Source of the DNA: Candidatus Brocadiaceae bacterium
Lineage (GTDB): Bacteria; Planctomycetota; Brocadiia; SM23-32
Direction: 5' to 3'
DNA length: 11,642 nucleotides
NCBI GenBank assembly: GCA_003567495.1
Contig: PWZK01000355.1
Span: 1 to 11,642 of the forward strand
The notes below the pieces were generated by a model. It worked only from the letters and a program-made list of their open reading frames with translations, ran no database searches and was not told the DNA's origin. Below, piece by piece: positions 1-7,207 of the stretch. Each line of letters opens with the position of its first letter. Position 1 is the stretch's first letter. A program made the position numbers and the translations under genes.

Positions 1-22
1 CGACTATCAGGAACTTAGCCAT
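1..22 (-). CDS. Start of an unidentified gene running off the left edge
   Basis: Only seven codons are visible, reading MAKFLIV from an ATG at 22-20 on the minus strand. The start is well supported: a strong Shine-Dalgarno sequence, AAAGGAGG, lies at 36-29 with a six-base spacer. A possible promoter lies further upstream at 82-110. The gene follows the DUF499 remnant in the same direction, so it may be the next member of the defence operon or the first gene beyond it. Seven residues are too few to assign a function. Confidence 0.6.
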
Positions 23-81
23 GGTCAGCCTCCTTTGAAAAAAGTTTGGAAATACGCACGCAACGTCTTAAACTGTGCTAT

Positions 82-110
82 TTCCTATCACTTTTTTCTC
101 TTGGAGTCAA
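82..110 (-). promoter_or_regulatory. Possible sigma-70 promoter for the left-edge gene
   Basis: On the minus strand a TTGACT box (110-105) is separated by 17 bases from TAGGAA (87-82). The -35 match is good and the -10 match is poor. Transcription would start near 75 and leave a leader of about 50 bases before the AAAGGAGG ribosome binding site of the left-edge gene. The spacing supports it; the weak -10 keeps confidence low. Confidence 0.35.
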
Positions 111-152
111 CTGGCCATGGCATTTTCGGCTGCGCAGCAGCCGCGCCGTTCT

Positions 153-383
153 TTACATGGTAACTGCAAGGCGAAGCACGATGTCTTTGGCCAGTTCGCG
201 CAGGTTGAATGTCGGGTAGGTCAGCGAGAAGAACTCGGCGGGATCCTGATACACGTTCCGTCCCGTCCCCGTTGCCACGTCATGCAGATCGGCGGCGAAC
301 ATGGAGAGAGTGAGTTCGCCGGACCGCACGTCATCGCGCAGCTCCATAACTTCATGCCATGGTTTCCAGGGTAGTTTTGTCAT
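153..383 (-). pseudogene. N-terminal remnant of a DUF499 (COG1483) ATPase
   Basis: The 76-residue frame starts at an ATG (383-381) with an AAGGAG ribosome binding site at 396-391 and a seven-base spacer. Its first ~70 residues, including WHEVMELRDDVRSGEL, FAADLHDVATG and DPAEFFSLTYPTFNLREL, match the start of DUF499-family AAA+ ATPases as I know them. Those proteins are about 1,000 residues long and accompany DUF1156 methylases and SNF2-type helicases in defence islands. Similarity stops after VLRLA, four residues before a TAA, so the Walker motifs and the rest are gone. Just downstream another frame reads KMPWPVDSKRKK up to a TGA at 90-88, which could be the old C-terminus, giving a gene with both ends kept and the middle deleted. 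That tail assignment is inference. The product should have no ATPase activity. Confidence 0.75.
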
Positions 384-560
384 CTTGCGTCTCCTTTTCG
401 TTAATTGTCGCTGTATTTGTTGTTTTGCAATTACTCTGCCTTATGTCATAACAGAAATACATTCTCTTGTACTATTAATGTCGTCCCACCTGGGACCGCC
501 GGCGTCCCGCCGGCACGTTAAACCCCGGAACCACCGGCCCGTTGTTGCGTTCAGCAAACA
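384..560. other. Gap upstream of the DUF499 remnant
   Basis: Apart from the DUF499 ribosome binding site (391-396) and the partial palindromic repeat at 485-517, this stretch holds no coding frame I can support. A short perfect inverted repeat, TTATG-T-CATAA, lies near 441-451. I found no convincing promoter on the minus strand, so the DUF499 gene was probably read from upstream or from a non-canonical promoter. Confidence 0.5.
485..517 (-). repeat. Partial BIME-like repeat, copy A (inverted)
   Basis: The reverse strand carries the central hairpin of the repeat family, GCCGGC (514-509), a five-base loop and GCCGGC (503-498), followed by the family's GGTCCCAGG stretch. It matches the middle of copy C in the opposite orientation. 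The outer GTAG-hairpin arms are absent. It lies on the 3' side of the RAYT remnant, while copy B lies on its 5' side in the other orientation. Confidence 0.65.
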
Positions 561-803
561 TTATACATCTTTCTCTACCTCAAACAAGAGGCAGTATGAC
601 CACGGCCATTCCTGCGGAGATTCCGCCAGCCCGGCCTTCACCGGATTATTAAGAATATAAGCGATGACCGTTTTGAAATGTTCGTTGTTCCTGATATAAC
701 GATCAAAAAGGCGAAAAGATACAGACTGGACGGCCTTTTCTGCATCCAAATGGGGCAAATACCCCCTGGAATACCAGCCTTTGTGTTCTGAACGTGATTT
801 CAT
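561..803 (-). pseudogene. REP-associated tyrosine transposase (RAYT) with its catalytic centre deleted
   Basis: The frame encodes 80 residues from the ATG at 803-801; the same frame reaches further up to a TTG inside the flanking repeat, which is a less likely start. The N-terminal part (EHKGWYSRGYLPHLD...SVSFRL) is the typical opening of the Y1_Tnp/RAYT family. The C-terminal part (FDRYIRNNEHF...YILNNPVKAGL...EWPWS) is the typical family ending. In full-length members about 100 or more residues lie between them, including the metal-binding His-x-His (HUH) motif. Here FRL joins FDRYIRN directly and in frame, and the residue before FDR, usually Tyr in relatives I recall, is Leu. RAYTs nick and move REP sequences; this one should be inactive. 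Repeat pieces flank it on both sides, as expected for the family. Confidence 0.8.
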
Positions 804-828
804 GGTCTTGTGTTTTAAAGTGCTTTTC

Positions 829-934
829 AAGCCGGCGGTCCCGGGATATCATGCCGAGCCTTTATTGGACGTCAAGCCGGCGAGACGCCGGCGGTCCCGG
901 GAACAGAGCCCTTGAAAGGGCTCACTACAAGCCT
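829..934 (+). repeat. BIME-like repeat, copy B (truncated) with an extra fragment
   Basis: The right half of the family unit spans 876-934. It has a central hairpin with GCCGGC arms (876-881 and 887-892), then the hairpin GAGCCCTTGAAAGGGCTC (906-923), then ACTAC, which reads GTAGT on the other strand. The left GTAG-hairpin arm is missing. A second fragment at 829-846 repeats the GCCGGCGGTCCCGGGA segment, so this is a part-tandem. The outer terminal sequence reaches 934 and overlaps the stop codon of the methyltransferase (TAG, 935-933). Confidence 0.75.
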
Positions 935-3392
935 ACCAGTCAAAACCGGTCTGTTTCTTCTTCGGCGATTTCCTGACCGCACCGCTGACCAGATGATTGC
1001 TTATGCTTTCCAGTATGCTGCGTTCCTGGTTGGTGGACAGCTCCAGTATGCTCTGGAGCACACGGCTGAACAGTTCGTTGTGCATCAGGCCGCGTTCGGT
1101 GATATACTCGTCCACCTCACGCACGTCGCCCGCCCGCCACAGGTGCATCAGGCGGTGGACCATATCAACCATCGGTACCGGAGCGCCCGATCTCGATTCA
1201 TAGCCGAGTTTCTTACCTTTTCGTTTCTGCCATGGTTTGAGTGTGTAGTTTTCACCTGATTTTGACACCAGGTCGTGTTTTCCGGCCAGGTCGCTGTCGG
1301 ACATGCCGCAGCTCAGGGCGTAGAGTATGACCGCGCCCGCCGGCGCCGGTTCCATGCCGAAATCGTGCCGGTGAAGCAGGTAATACGTGGTCGGATCGTC
1401 CAGATCACCGACGCTTTCGGCTTCGCCGTCGCCCGACAGAACGCGCCCGACCTGGAAATCGACGACAAACCGCCGCACGTGCTGGAGGAACTCGCCGACA
1501 TCCATGAGCTCGCCGGGCCGGTCGGCCTTTTTAACCGCCGGGTGTTTGCTGTAAGCTTCGAGTGCGGGCCCGGTCGCCGCCCAGACCAGGTTCGGCCCGC
1601 GAATGCCGGCATCCCAGTATCCACGCAGTTTGTCCGTGATGTTCTCATACATCTCCGCCAGTACCTTGTTATCCCAGCCGGGCCGGGCTGTCTTTGGACG
1701 CTTGCGGCAGACGAGCCAGACGGAGGAACCGAGTGCTGCGGATCCATGCGCACGCATGCGAACCATCATTTCCGTCTCTATAGGCCAGCTGCCATCCCCA
1801 ACGAACCCCGCTTTTATAAGAGCCGCTACCAGGCTTTCCCATGCATTCGGTTGCTTATTTGCGAAGACGACCGTCATTCGACCTTTTTCATTAAGAGCGG
1901 AACGGGATTTTTGGAATGCCCTGTACATGCCATTTTCATAGGCATACCGAGCCTTTTCCCGCACTCCTCCAAAACGACTCTCGTCTTCTATCAACTCTCC
2001 ATCATCGGTTTCTTCATCCCACTTCGGCCCCGATTCACTTTCAAACACATCGTCGAGTTGTTTGCTTAATCCCCATAAGGTTCTCTTCAGCCACACATGG
2101 AAAAAATCCATGCAATCGGAATAAGGGATGGCATCATAATAGGGTGGGTCGGTTAGGATTACGTCAATATCTTTTTTCTCCAGCTGACAGACTGATTGAC
2201 AGCTTGCAGTCGGTGGAGGGACATTCTCGGCAGCTATACTCAAATGCTCCGCGGTTCGTGATACCCAATCGAGGGCACTCCGGTAATCACCTGTAAGCTC
2301 TGAAAATGGGTTTACTTCACAAATATCCCAAACCATTGGCAAAGCAAATCGGCTGAATGTATGTGCCATTTGTTCCTTGGAATTATGCCACATGCAAATA
2401 GCGCTTGAATAATCAGCCAGACGATCGATTGATAACGCCAGAAAACCTATAACGGGTTCCAGCCAGTCGCCATTATTGCCATCCAACCGGTTTTGTGCGA
2501 GTTCCCGCACTTTTTTTATAAATGTTCCTATCGCGATCAACTGCCGCGGCAGAAACAAATCGCCCCAGGTTTTGAAACCGTATTTGGGGATGCGCATGCC
2601 CAATGCCTTCTTGCCGGGCAACGGCTCATCCGGCACTCCGAACGGTATATCCTCGAACACCTCCTCAACATGCCCGGCGGCTTCCTCCGCCATCCGCCGT
2701 TCGTGTTCTGTCGGCGCGCGGTACTGCTTGTCTTTCCGCCCGTTCACGACAACGGCCGTCATCGTCTGACCGATCCGGCCCGCCATGCCTTCCGCGCGCA
2801 GATCGCTCATTTTCATGATAGCGCCACACAGCGGACATGAGGCGCCGCTGCGGCTCATGGTGCCGTCGCGGTCGGGTTCTTCCCGCCCGGCCCAGTCCTC
2901 GACACCGAAAGCCACGCCGTTTTTTTCCTCGTTCGACTGCATTGTCAGGCGGACGCGTTTCCCTTTCTTGTCGCACAACCACTGCGTCTTGAGCAGCGGC
3001 AGGGTGGCGCGGCAGCCCTTGCACCGCACAGTCCGCGCCCAGAGGTAGGCCACCGTCGGTTTGGCAATCCAGCGCGGGTTGCTCTGGTCTTTCAGATACG
3101 CCCGGTCATATTCCGCGTTCAGCGCGTCGATATCCGGCCGGCCGTCATCTTTCAGCGGCACGAGCTTCAGTTCGCCGTCGCAGACCGGCCCGGCATCGCC
3201 GGCGGGAACTTCAAAGGAAGCGTAGGTGGGGTAAAACCGGGCCAACTCGCGCCGTGCGCGGTCCAGCACCCAGCGGCCCCAGGCGCGCACGTGCCATGAC
3301 AGGTCCGCCTCGGGCAATTCACTCATATCGCCGAGCGAGACTTGCTTGAGCGGGAACGCGACTTCTATGAGGCGTTTGTTGTCTTCATTCAT
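933..3392 (-). CDS. DUF1156-family adenine DNA methyltransferase (COG1743), lacking its N-terminal SAM-binding block
   Basis: This is the methylase of an Hma-like helicase-methylase-ATPase locus; such enzymes mark host DNA at adenine. With the ATG at 3392 the product has 819 residues. An upstream ATG at 3440 lies inside a palindromic repeat and is unlikely; no clear ribosome binding site is seen, so homology decides the start. Visible are the family opening RLIEVAFPLKQVSL (about residues 7-20), a zinc ribbon (C124/C127 and C186/C189) and the catalytic DPPY motif (415-418). In relatives as I know them, about 190 residues lie between the opening and DLSWHVRAWGRWVL; they hold the rest of DUF1156 (HGHISTLH-like) and the SAM-binding motif I (DPFAGGG-like). 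Here the two parts join in frame around residues 20-30. The coding frame survives, but methylation activity is doubtful. The middle of the gene (about 1850-2540) is poorer in GC than its flanks. Confidence 0.85.
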   Translation of the reverse strand: MNEDNKRLIEVAFPLKQVSLGDMSELPEADLSWHVRAWGRWVLDRARRELARFYPTYASFEVPAGDAGPVCDGELKLVPLKDDGRPDIDALNAEYDRAYLKDQSNPRWIAKPTVAYLWARTVRCKGCRATLPLLKTQWLCDKKGKRVRLTMQSNEEKNGVAFGVEDWAGREEPDRDGTMSRSGASCPLCGAIMKMSDLRAEGMAGRIGQTMTAVVVNGRKDKQYRAPTEHERRMAEEAAGHVEEVFEDIPFGVPDEPLPGKKALGMRIPKYGFKTWGDLFLPRQLIAIGTFIKKVRELAQNRLDGNNGDWLEPVIGFLALSIDRLADYSSAICMWHNSKEQMAHTFSRFALPMVWDICEVNPFSELTGDYRSALDWVSRTAEHLSIAAENVPPPTASCQSVCQLEKKDIDVILTDPPYYDAIPYSDCMDFFHVWLKRTLWGLSKQLDDVFESESGPKWDEETDDGELIEDESRFGGVREKARYAYENGMYRAFQKSRSALNEKGRMTVVFANKQPNAWESLVAALIKAGFVGDGSWPIETEMMVRMRAHGSAALGSSVWLVCRKRPKTARPGWDNKVLAEMYENITDKLRGYWDAGIRGPNLVWAATGPALEAYSKHPAVKKADRPGELMDVGEFLQHVRRFVVDFQVGRVLSGDGEAESVGDLDDPTTYYLLHRHDFGMEPAPAGAVILYALSCGMSDSDLAGKHDLVSKSGENYTLKPWQKRKGKKLGYESRSGAPVPMVDMVHRLMHLWRAGDVREVDEYITERGLMHNELFSRVLQSILELSTNQERSILESISNHLVSGAVRKSPKKKQTGFDW

Positions 3393-3417
3393 AATATCAT
3401 CTATAGTAAATACTTTC

Positions 3418-3522
3418 AGGCTCGTAGTGAGCGCATTCATGCGCTCCGGGCTTTACGAAAAACTGCCGGCGAGGACGCCGGCGGTCCCAGGGGGGGCCCT
3501 TGAAAGGGCTCACTACAAGCAA
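3418..3522 (+). repeat. BIME-like repeat, copy C (complete, 105 bp)
   Basis: This complete copy fills the gap between the methyltransferase start and the SIR2-TPR stop. It opens with AGGCTCGTAGTGAG and closes with CTCACTACAAGC, an inverted terminal pair. Three hairpins follow in order: GAGCGCA-TTCA-TGCGCTC (3429-3446), a GC-rich one with GCCGGC arms (3465-3470 and 3477-3482), and a third near 3496-3511 with imperfect GGGCCC/GGGCTC arms. Both ends read GTAGT into a hairpin, the layout of two inverted REP units (a BIME). The GTAG tetranucleotide is the recognition mark of the E. coli RAYT. Confidence 0.85.
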
Positions 3523-3529
3523 AATCCCC

Positions 3530-5766
3530 TTACCCCGGAGGCAGTTTCTCACGAAAAGCGACAAAAGCGGGGTGTTTGCGTATGCCGTCAAAATCTGAAT
3601 CTCCGTCGAGTTTTGTGCGTTTTGCTTCCGGATCAAGCTCCCTCCACTTTTCCAGCGCTTCCACTGCATTTCCCGGATTATTGAGCTGCATTTCAATCAA
3701 CGCTGTATAGTCAGCTATAGCCTCTTTAGTATCTCCTGTCAATTTTTTTGCAAATCCGCGATTAAACAGTGCGTGGGCTATATGGTGAGGTGAAGCTTCG
3801 GTCGACTCAATTACAGCGGTATAATCATCTATTGCGCCTCTGGTATCCCCCAATTCGGATTTTGCCACACCGCGATTGGTCAGAGCTTCTATTTTGTGTC
3901 TGGTGGAAACTCCCGGCACTTTCAACAGAATGTTGTAGTCCGATATAGCGTCTTTTAAGTTTTCTCTCATGCCTTTTAGCACACCACGGTTAAATAAGGC
4001 GTTTGCTTTATGCTCAGTAGACGCTTCGGATATCATCAATACAGCACTATAGTCCTTTATCGCATCATCAATATCCTTTTTTTGGCTTTTGGCTAAGCCA
4101 CGATTAAATAGAGCCGTAGCTTTTTGATCGGTAGTTGCCGTATGATTTTCCAATACAACGGTAAAGTCGCCAATCGCACGTTCGATATTGTCGCCGTATG
4201 CGTTTGCCACACCACGCCCAAGCAAAGCCGACATCTCAAGGTTGTCTGGTAGATTCTCTAATTCCAACACCGCATTATAATCTTCTACCGCTTTGTTGTT
4301 CTCGCCAGCCTGGTCTTTAACAATACCGCGGTTTAATAGTGCTGTAGCTTTTTGCTCTTCGGTTAATTCTTCTATCTCTAACAATCGATCCAAATAGTCG
4401 ATTGCTTCTTCCGTTTCACTATTTAGAGCTGCACGCTGAGCCAGATTCATTAATCTTGCAATTTCTGCATCTTCTATATGGCTTGGTTCCTGTGTAGTTG
4501 TTGTTATCGTTTCCTCAAACCCTTGTTCTTTTGCCCACCTCAACCAAATAAGTGTCCGTTCCAAGACATCTTGAGGCTGGTCAAATTCCCCAATTGATCT
4601 ATACGCAAATTCCCATTTATCGTTTTCAATATAACGTTTAGTATGAGCTGAATCGAAAGATTTCGGCATTTGTATGCCTTCGAGCATTTCAATAAGTCCA
4701 CAGAGAGGATTGAAAAGAACTGTTGGCCATTGTTCGAGAACCAGGCCTTTATGCAATGCGAGCATCCCCTGATCCGCCCCACCACTGGGCAACTGAACGT
4801 AAAACCTGTGTTCTCTGTCTTCGGCCAGCAGCTTGACCACGTCCTTTCTCAGACCGCCGGTCTCCGCTTGCGACGGGGTGTGCATATCGCACCAGTAAAG
4901 GTTCCCGTCAAAGCCGCTGCAATCTTTCAGCACAGTCATCGTGGTGTCCAACCAGCCGCTGTACCCCATGGCGATCACACCGTGTCTTTCGAAATAGTAA
5001 GTCAGATCGCGAGCATTTTCATCTGCCAGGGCCCGGATATCCGATTGCGTGTTGGCAAGGTAATAACGATAGGTATTTCCGTGCGTGTAAATCAGGTGAA
5101 CGGCGCTTTCGACACTGTCGTCCAACGGAGCAAGGCCGAGTTCCGGCCGGTCGGTCATGTAATAGAGCTGATTCACCATCTGAAGGCTGCGCTGCAGAAG
5201 GTTGTCAAAATTCGTGGTGAAAATCGTGTTGCAGAACGGTCGTGAATAGCGATCGCGGTATTCCTGCCTGTTCTGTTCCCTGAGGATCGAAGCGAGCGTC
5301 AGATGGGCCATATTCATTCTTCGGCCTATCCGGTGGACTACGTCGCGGAGATACCAACGCTGCTGTTCACGTGACGATAATCCCGAGTGCGTCCTGCCGC
5401 TCATGACGGTCTGGTATGCTTTTCCGATGTTATCGGCTTTGCACACGGGCAGACCGTCATCTTCGGAAAGTTCAAAATCCCCCGTTTGTCGATACACCTC
5501 CGACCACATTTCCCGGGCGAATGCATCCAATTTTTCGTCATGCTGTGGGGTGTCGGGGAATGGTTCGGTAGGGTTATCCTGCTTCCACATCAGCCACCAC
5601 GGGATATCCCTGAGCGTCATTTGCGTGGCGGTGGGCACCAGCGGAAAGCTCATGCCGGCTCCGAGCAGCAATGTGTAGGCCGCACCGGACTGCTGAGAGG
5701 GCCGATGCAGATGATCCTGCACACGCTTGACAAATTCATCGAATCTGATTGTGGTAAATTTGTTCA
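3530..5766 (-). CDS. SIR2-TPR protein, probable NAD-consuming defence effector
   Basis: The 745-residue product has an N-terminal SIR2-like domain (about residues 30-363) and a C-terminal TPR array. NAD-binding and catalytic features of the fold are visible: GAGMS (36-40), TTNFDN (184-189), the YTHG histidine (H229) and AMGYSGW (266-272). Residues 476-703 form six TPR units of exactly 38 residues, each opening with an AL-x-x-RG pattern, and a 42-residue tail follows. SIR2 domains in anti-phage systems (ThsA, DSR proteins, SIR2-pAgo) hydrolyse NAD+ to abort infection; by analogy the TPRs may sense the phage or bind a partner. The ATG at 5766 is preferred, with a weak AAGAG upstream, over a GTG at 5788. 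No disabling mutation is seen. GC content drops from about 54 % in the SIR2 half to about 43 % in the TPR half, near 4740. Target and partners are unknown. Confidence 0.85.
3658..4341 (-). repeat. Six tandem 38-codon TPR units inside the SIR2-TPR gene
   Basis: Six consecutive units of 38 codons (114 bp) encode residues 476-703 of the SIR2-TPR protein. Each begins with ALLNRG, ALLGRG, ALFNRG or ALTNRG, has an acidic or basic turn near position 13, and then AI-x-DY or AV-x-DY before a variable loop. The period is longer than the classic 34-residue TPR by four residues, placed in the inter-repeat loop, and it is strictly constant. Confidence 0.85.
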
Positions 5767-5805
5767 TAACGGAACTCTTTTTTATCACAACAACTACTTT
5801 TTTTC

Positions 5806-5910
5806 AGGCTTATAGTGAGTGCATTCATGCACTCCCGTTTTTACAAAATATGCCGGCGAGACACCGTCGCTCCCTGGGACGGAGCCCTTGAAAGGGCTCA
5901 CTACGAACCT
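5806..5910 (+). repeat. BIME-like repeat, copy D (complete, 105 bp)
   Basis: This copy fills most of the gap between the SIR2-TPR start and the AAA ATPase stop. The ends are AGGCTTATAGTGAG (5806-5819) and CTCACTACGAACCT (5897-5910). The left hairpin GAGTGCA-TTCA-TGCACTC (5817-5834) differs from copy C by a paired change that keeps the stem. The right hairpin GAGCCCTT-GA-AAGGGCTC (5882-5899) is identical to that of copy B. The central hairpin is degraded and the left GTAG has become ATAG, so this copy looks older than copy C. Confidence 0.8.
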
Positions 5911-6000
5911 GGTACTGCAAGCCCGCCACCAAGATTTTCTGTCGGCGCGGTCAAGCACAATTCCCGATTTATCGAGGCCTTTTTCGGCGTTGATCCTGAA
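5911..6000. other. Short spacer after the AAA-DUF4143 stop codon
   Basis: No independent gene is supported here. On the minus strand the frame of the AAA gene stays open past its TAA (6003-6001) for about 30 codons, with protein-like content such as GIVLDRADRKSWW. This could be a remnant of an older coding sequence or an accident of the frame; I do not recognise it. Confidence 0.3.
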
Positions 6001-7170
6001 TTAGTTATCAATGGCCGTTTCCACCTGAGTCCATGGCAGAAACAGACAATCGCTGCTCTCGAGCCGGCTATCACCGCCGTAAACCAGAACCGCTTTTCTT
6101 TGCGGCTCGGGCCAGTTTTCCAGCGCGTTTTTGAGCGAAGCGGCGAGTGCGGGCCGCGGAGTCATGCCCGCCTTCACCTCGATCCCGGTAACCGCCGGGC
6201 CGCGTTCAATAATAAAATCAACCTCCTGACCGCCATGCGTCCGCCAGAAATACATGCGTCCGGCCTCCCCGCGGTTTAAAAGCAGTTTTGACAGCTCGGA
6301 AAAGACCCAGTTCTCAAGCACAGCACCCTTGAGCGGATGGGTTTCGAGCTGACCCGGTTCGTTAATCCCCAGAAGATGGCAGACAAGGCCCGTATCGTAA
6401 AAATACAACTTTGGAGTTTTAACAACCCTTTTTCGAAAATTCCGGTAAAACGGCGGAAGAAGGTGCGCTATGTAGCTGGCCTGCAGAATGTCAAGCCACC
6501 TCCGTACCGTCTTGTGATCGACCCCGCAGTCCGAGCCCAGCCGTGATGTGTTGACGAGCTGTCCCACATTGCCGGCGGCGAGGCGCATGAAACGGTGGAA
6601 TGTCTCCAGGTCGTGCACGGCCGAGAGCTTGCGCACGTCGCGGTCGATGTATGTCGCCATGTAATCGGCATACCAGCGCCGGGGACGCAGTTTCCTGTCG
6701 TGAACCGGAGGATAGGCGCCCTGCCACATAACGTCGTCAAGCTCCGCGGCCAGCGTTCCCGCCCGGCGAAGTTCGCTGATGCTGAACGGTAGCAGCTCCA
6801 GAACCGCCGTGCGCCCGGCCAGACTCTGCGATACGCGCTCGGAGAGCGCGAAATGCTGCGAGCCGGTGAGTATGAAGCGTCCGGGCCTCGGGCGGTCGTC
6901 AACCTCCTGCTGAAGGTAAGAGGTGAGGCGGGGAACGTTCTGCACCTCATCAAATACGGCGGCATCGCGGTATCTTTTCAAAAAACCGAGCGGGTCGCTG
7001 CGGAACTGTTCCCGCATGACCGGCTGCTCGAAAGAAACGTAGCCGTGATCGGGGAAAACGGCCCGTGCAAGCGTGGTTTTACCCGACTGGCGCGGCCCGG
7101 TCACGGTTACGACAGGGTACTCCCGGGCGCATAGCAACAGTTCTTTTTTTATATCTCGTTCGATCATCAT
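6001..7170 (-). CDS. AAA ATPase with C-terminal DUF4143 (COG1373 family)
   Basis: The 389-residue product has the usual length of the AAA_14/DUF4143 family. Walker A is GPRQSGKTT (25-33), Walker B is AVFDEVQ (71-77), the sensor is LTGSQ (101-105) and an arginine follows in SLAGRTA. The C-terminal DUF4143 region resembles the PD-(D/E)xK nuclease fold: ENWVFSEL (286-293), EVD (316-318) and EVK (331-333). Cellular roles of the family are poorly defined; it is common in accessory regions, and toxin or stress functions have been suggested without firm proof. I chose the ATG at 7170 because AGGA lies four bases upstream and the family homology begins there; the same frame reaches a start codon at 7275, which would place the promoter and palindrome inside the gene. 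The gene has its own promoter (7205-7233) with an overlapping palindrome (7179-7207), so it is probably regulated apart from the helicase. The gene looks intact. Confidence 0.85.
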   Translation of the reverse strand: MMIERDIKKELLLCAREYPVVTVTGPRQSGKTTLARAVFPDHGYVSFEQPVMREQFRSDPLGFLKRYRDAAVFDEVQNVPRLTSYLQQEVDDRPRPGRFILTGSQHFALSERVSQSLAGRTAVLELLPFSISELRRAGTLAAELDDVMWQGAYPPVHDRKLRPRRWYADYMATYIDRDVRKLSAVHDLETFHRFMRLAAGNVGQLVNTSRLGSDCGVDHKTVRRWLDILQASYIAHLLPPFYRNFRKRVVKTPKLYFYDTGLVCHLLGINEPGQLETHPLKGAVLENWVFSELSKLLLNRGEAGRMYFWRTHGGQEVDFIIERGPAVTGIEVKAGMTPRPALAASLKNALENWPEPQRKAVLVYGGDSRLESSDCLFLPWTQVETAIDN

Positions 7171-7178
7171 GGCGTCCT

Positions 7179-7207
7179 GATATAAGGGAATGTGATTCCC
7201 ATATATC
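7179..7207. promoter_or_regulatory. 29-bp palindrome, probable operator of the AAA-DUF4143 gene
   Basis: Arms GATATA (7179-7184) and GGGAAT (7186-7191) are mirrored by ATTCCC (7195-7200) and TATATC (7202-7207), around a GTG centre with one A/A mismatch between the arm pairs. It overlaps the -10 box and the predicted start point (near 7198) of the promoter at 7205-7233 and ends one base before the AGGA ribosome binding site. This position fits a repressor site. A regulator is not identified; autoregulation is possible. Confidence 0.6.

Noticed and set aside
127..143. Hairpin CGGCTG-CGCAG-CAGCCG as a terminator
   Set aside because: No T run follows on the minus strand (AAAA follows instead) and none directly follows on the plus strand.
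906..923. Recurrent peptide ALERAHYK/ALERAHYE in several plus-strand frames
   Set aside because: It is only the translation of the repeat's GAGCCCTTGAAAGGGCTC hairpin, not a protein motif.
1275..2069. Plus-strand open frame of 264 codons
   Set aside because: It is antisense to the methyltransferase, in a GC-rich segment where shadow frames are common.
876..5910. CRISPR array
   Set aside because: The repeats are about 105 bp, palindromic, kilobases apart and separated by genes, with no spacer pattern.
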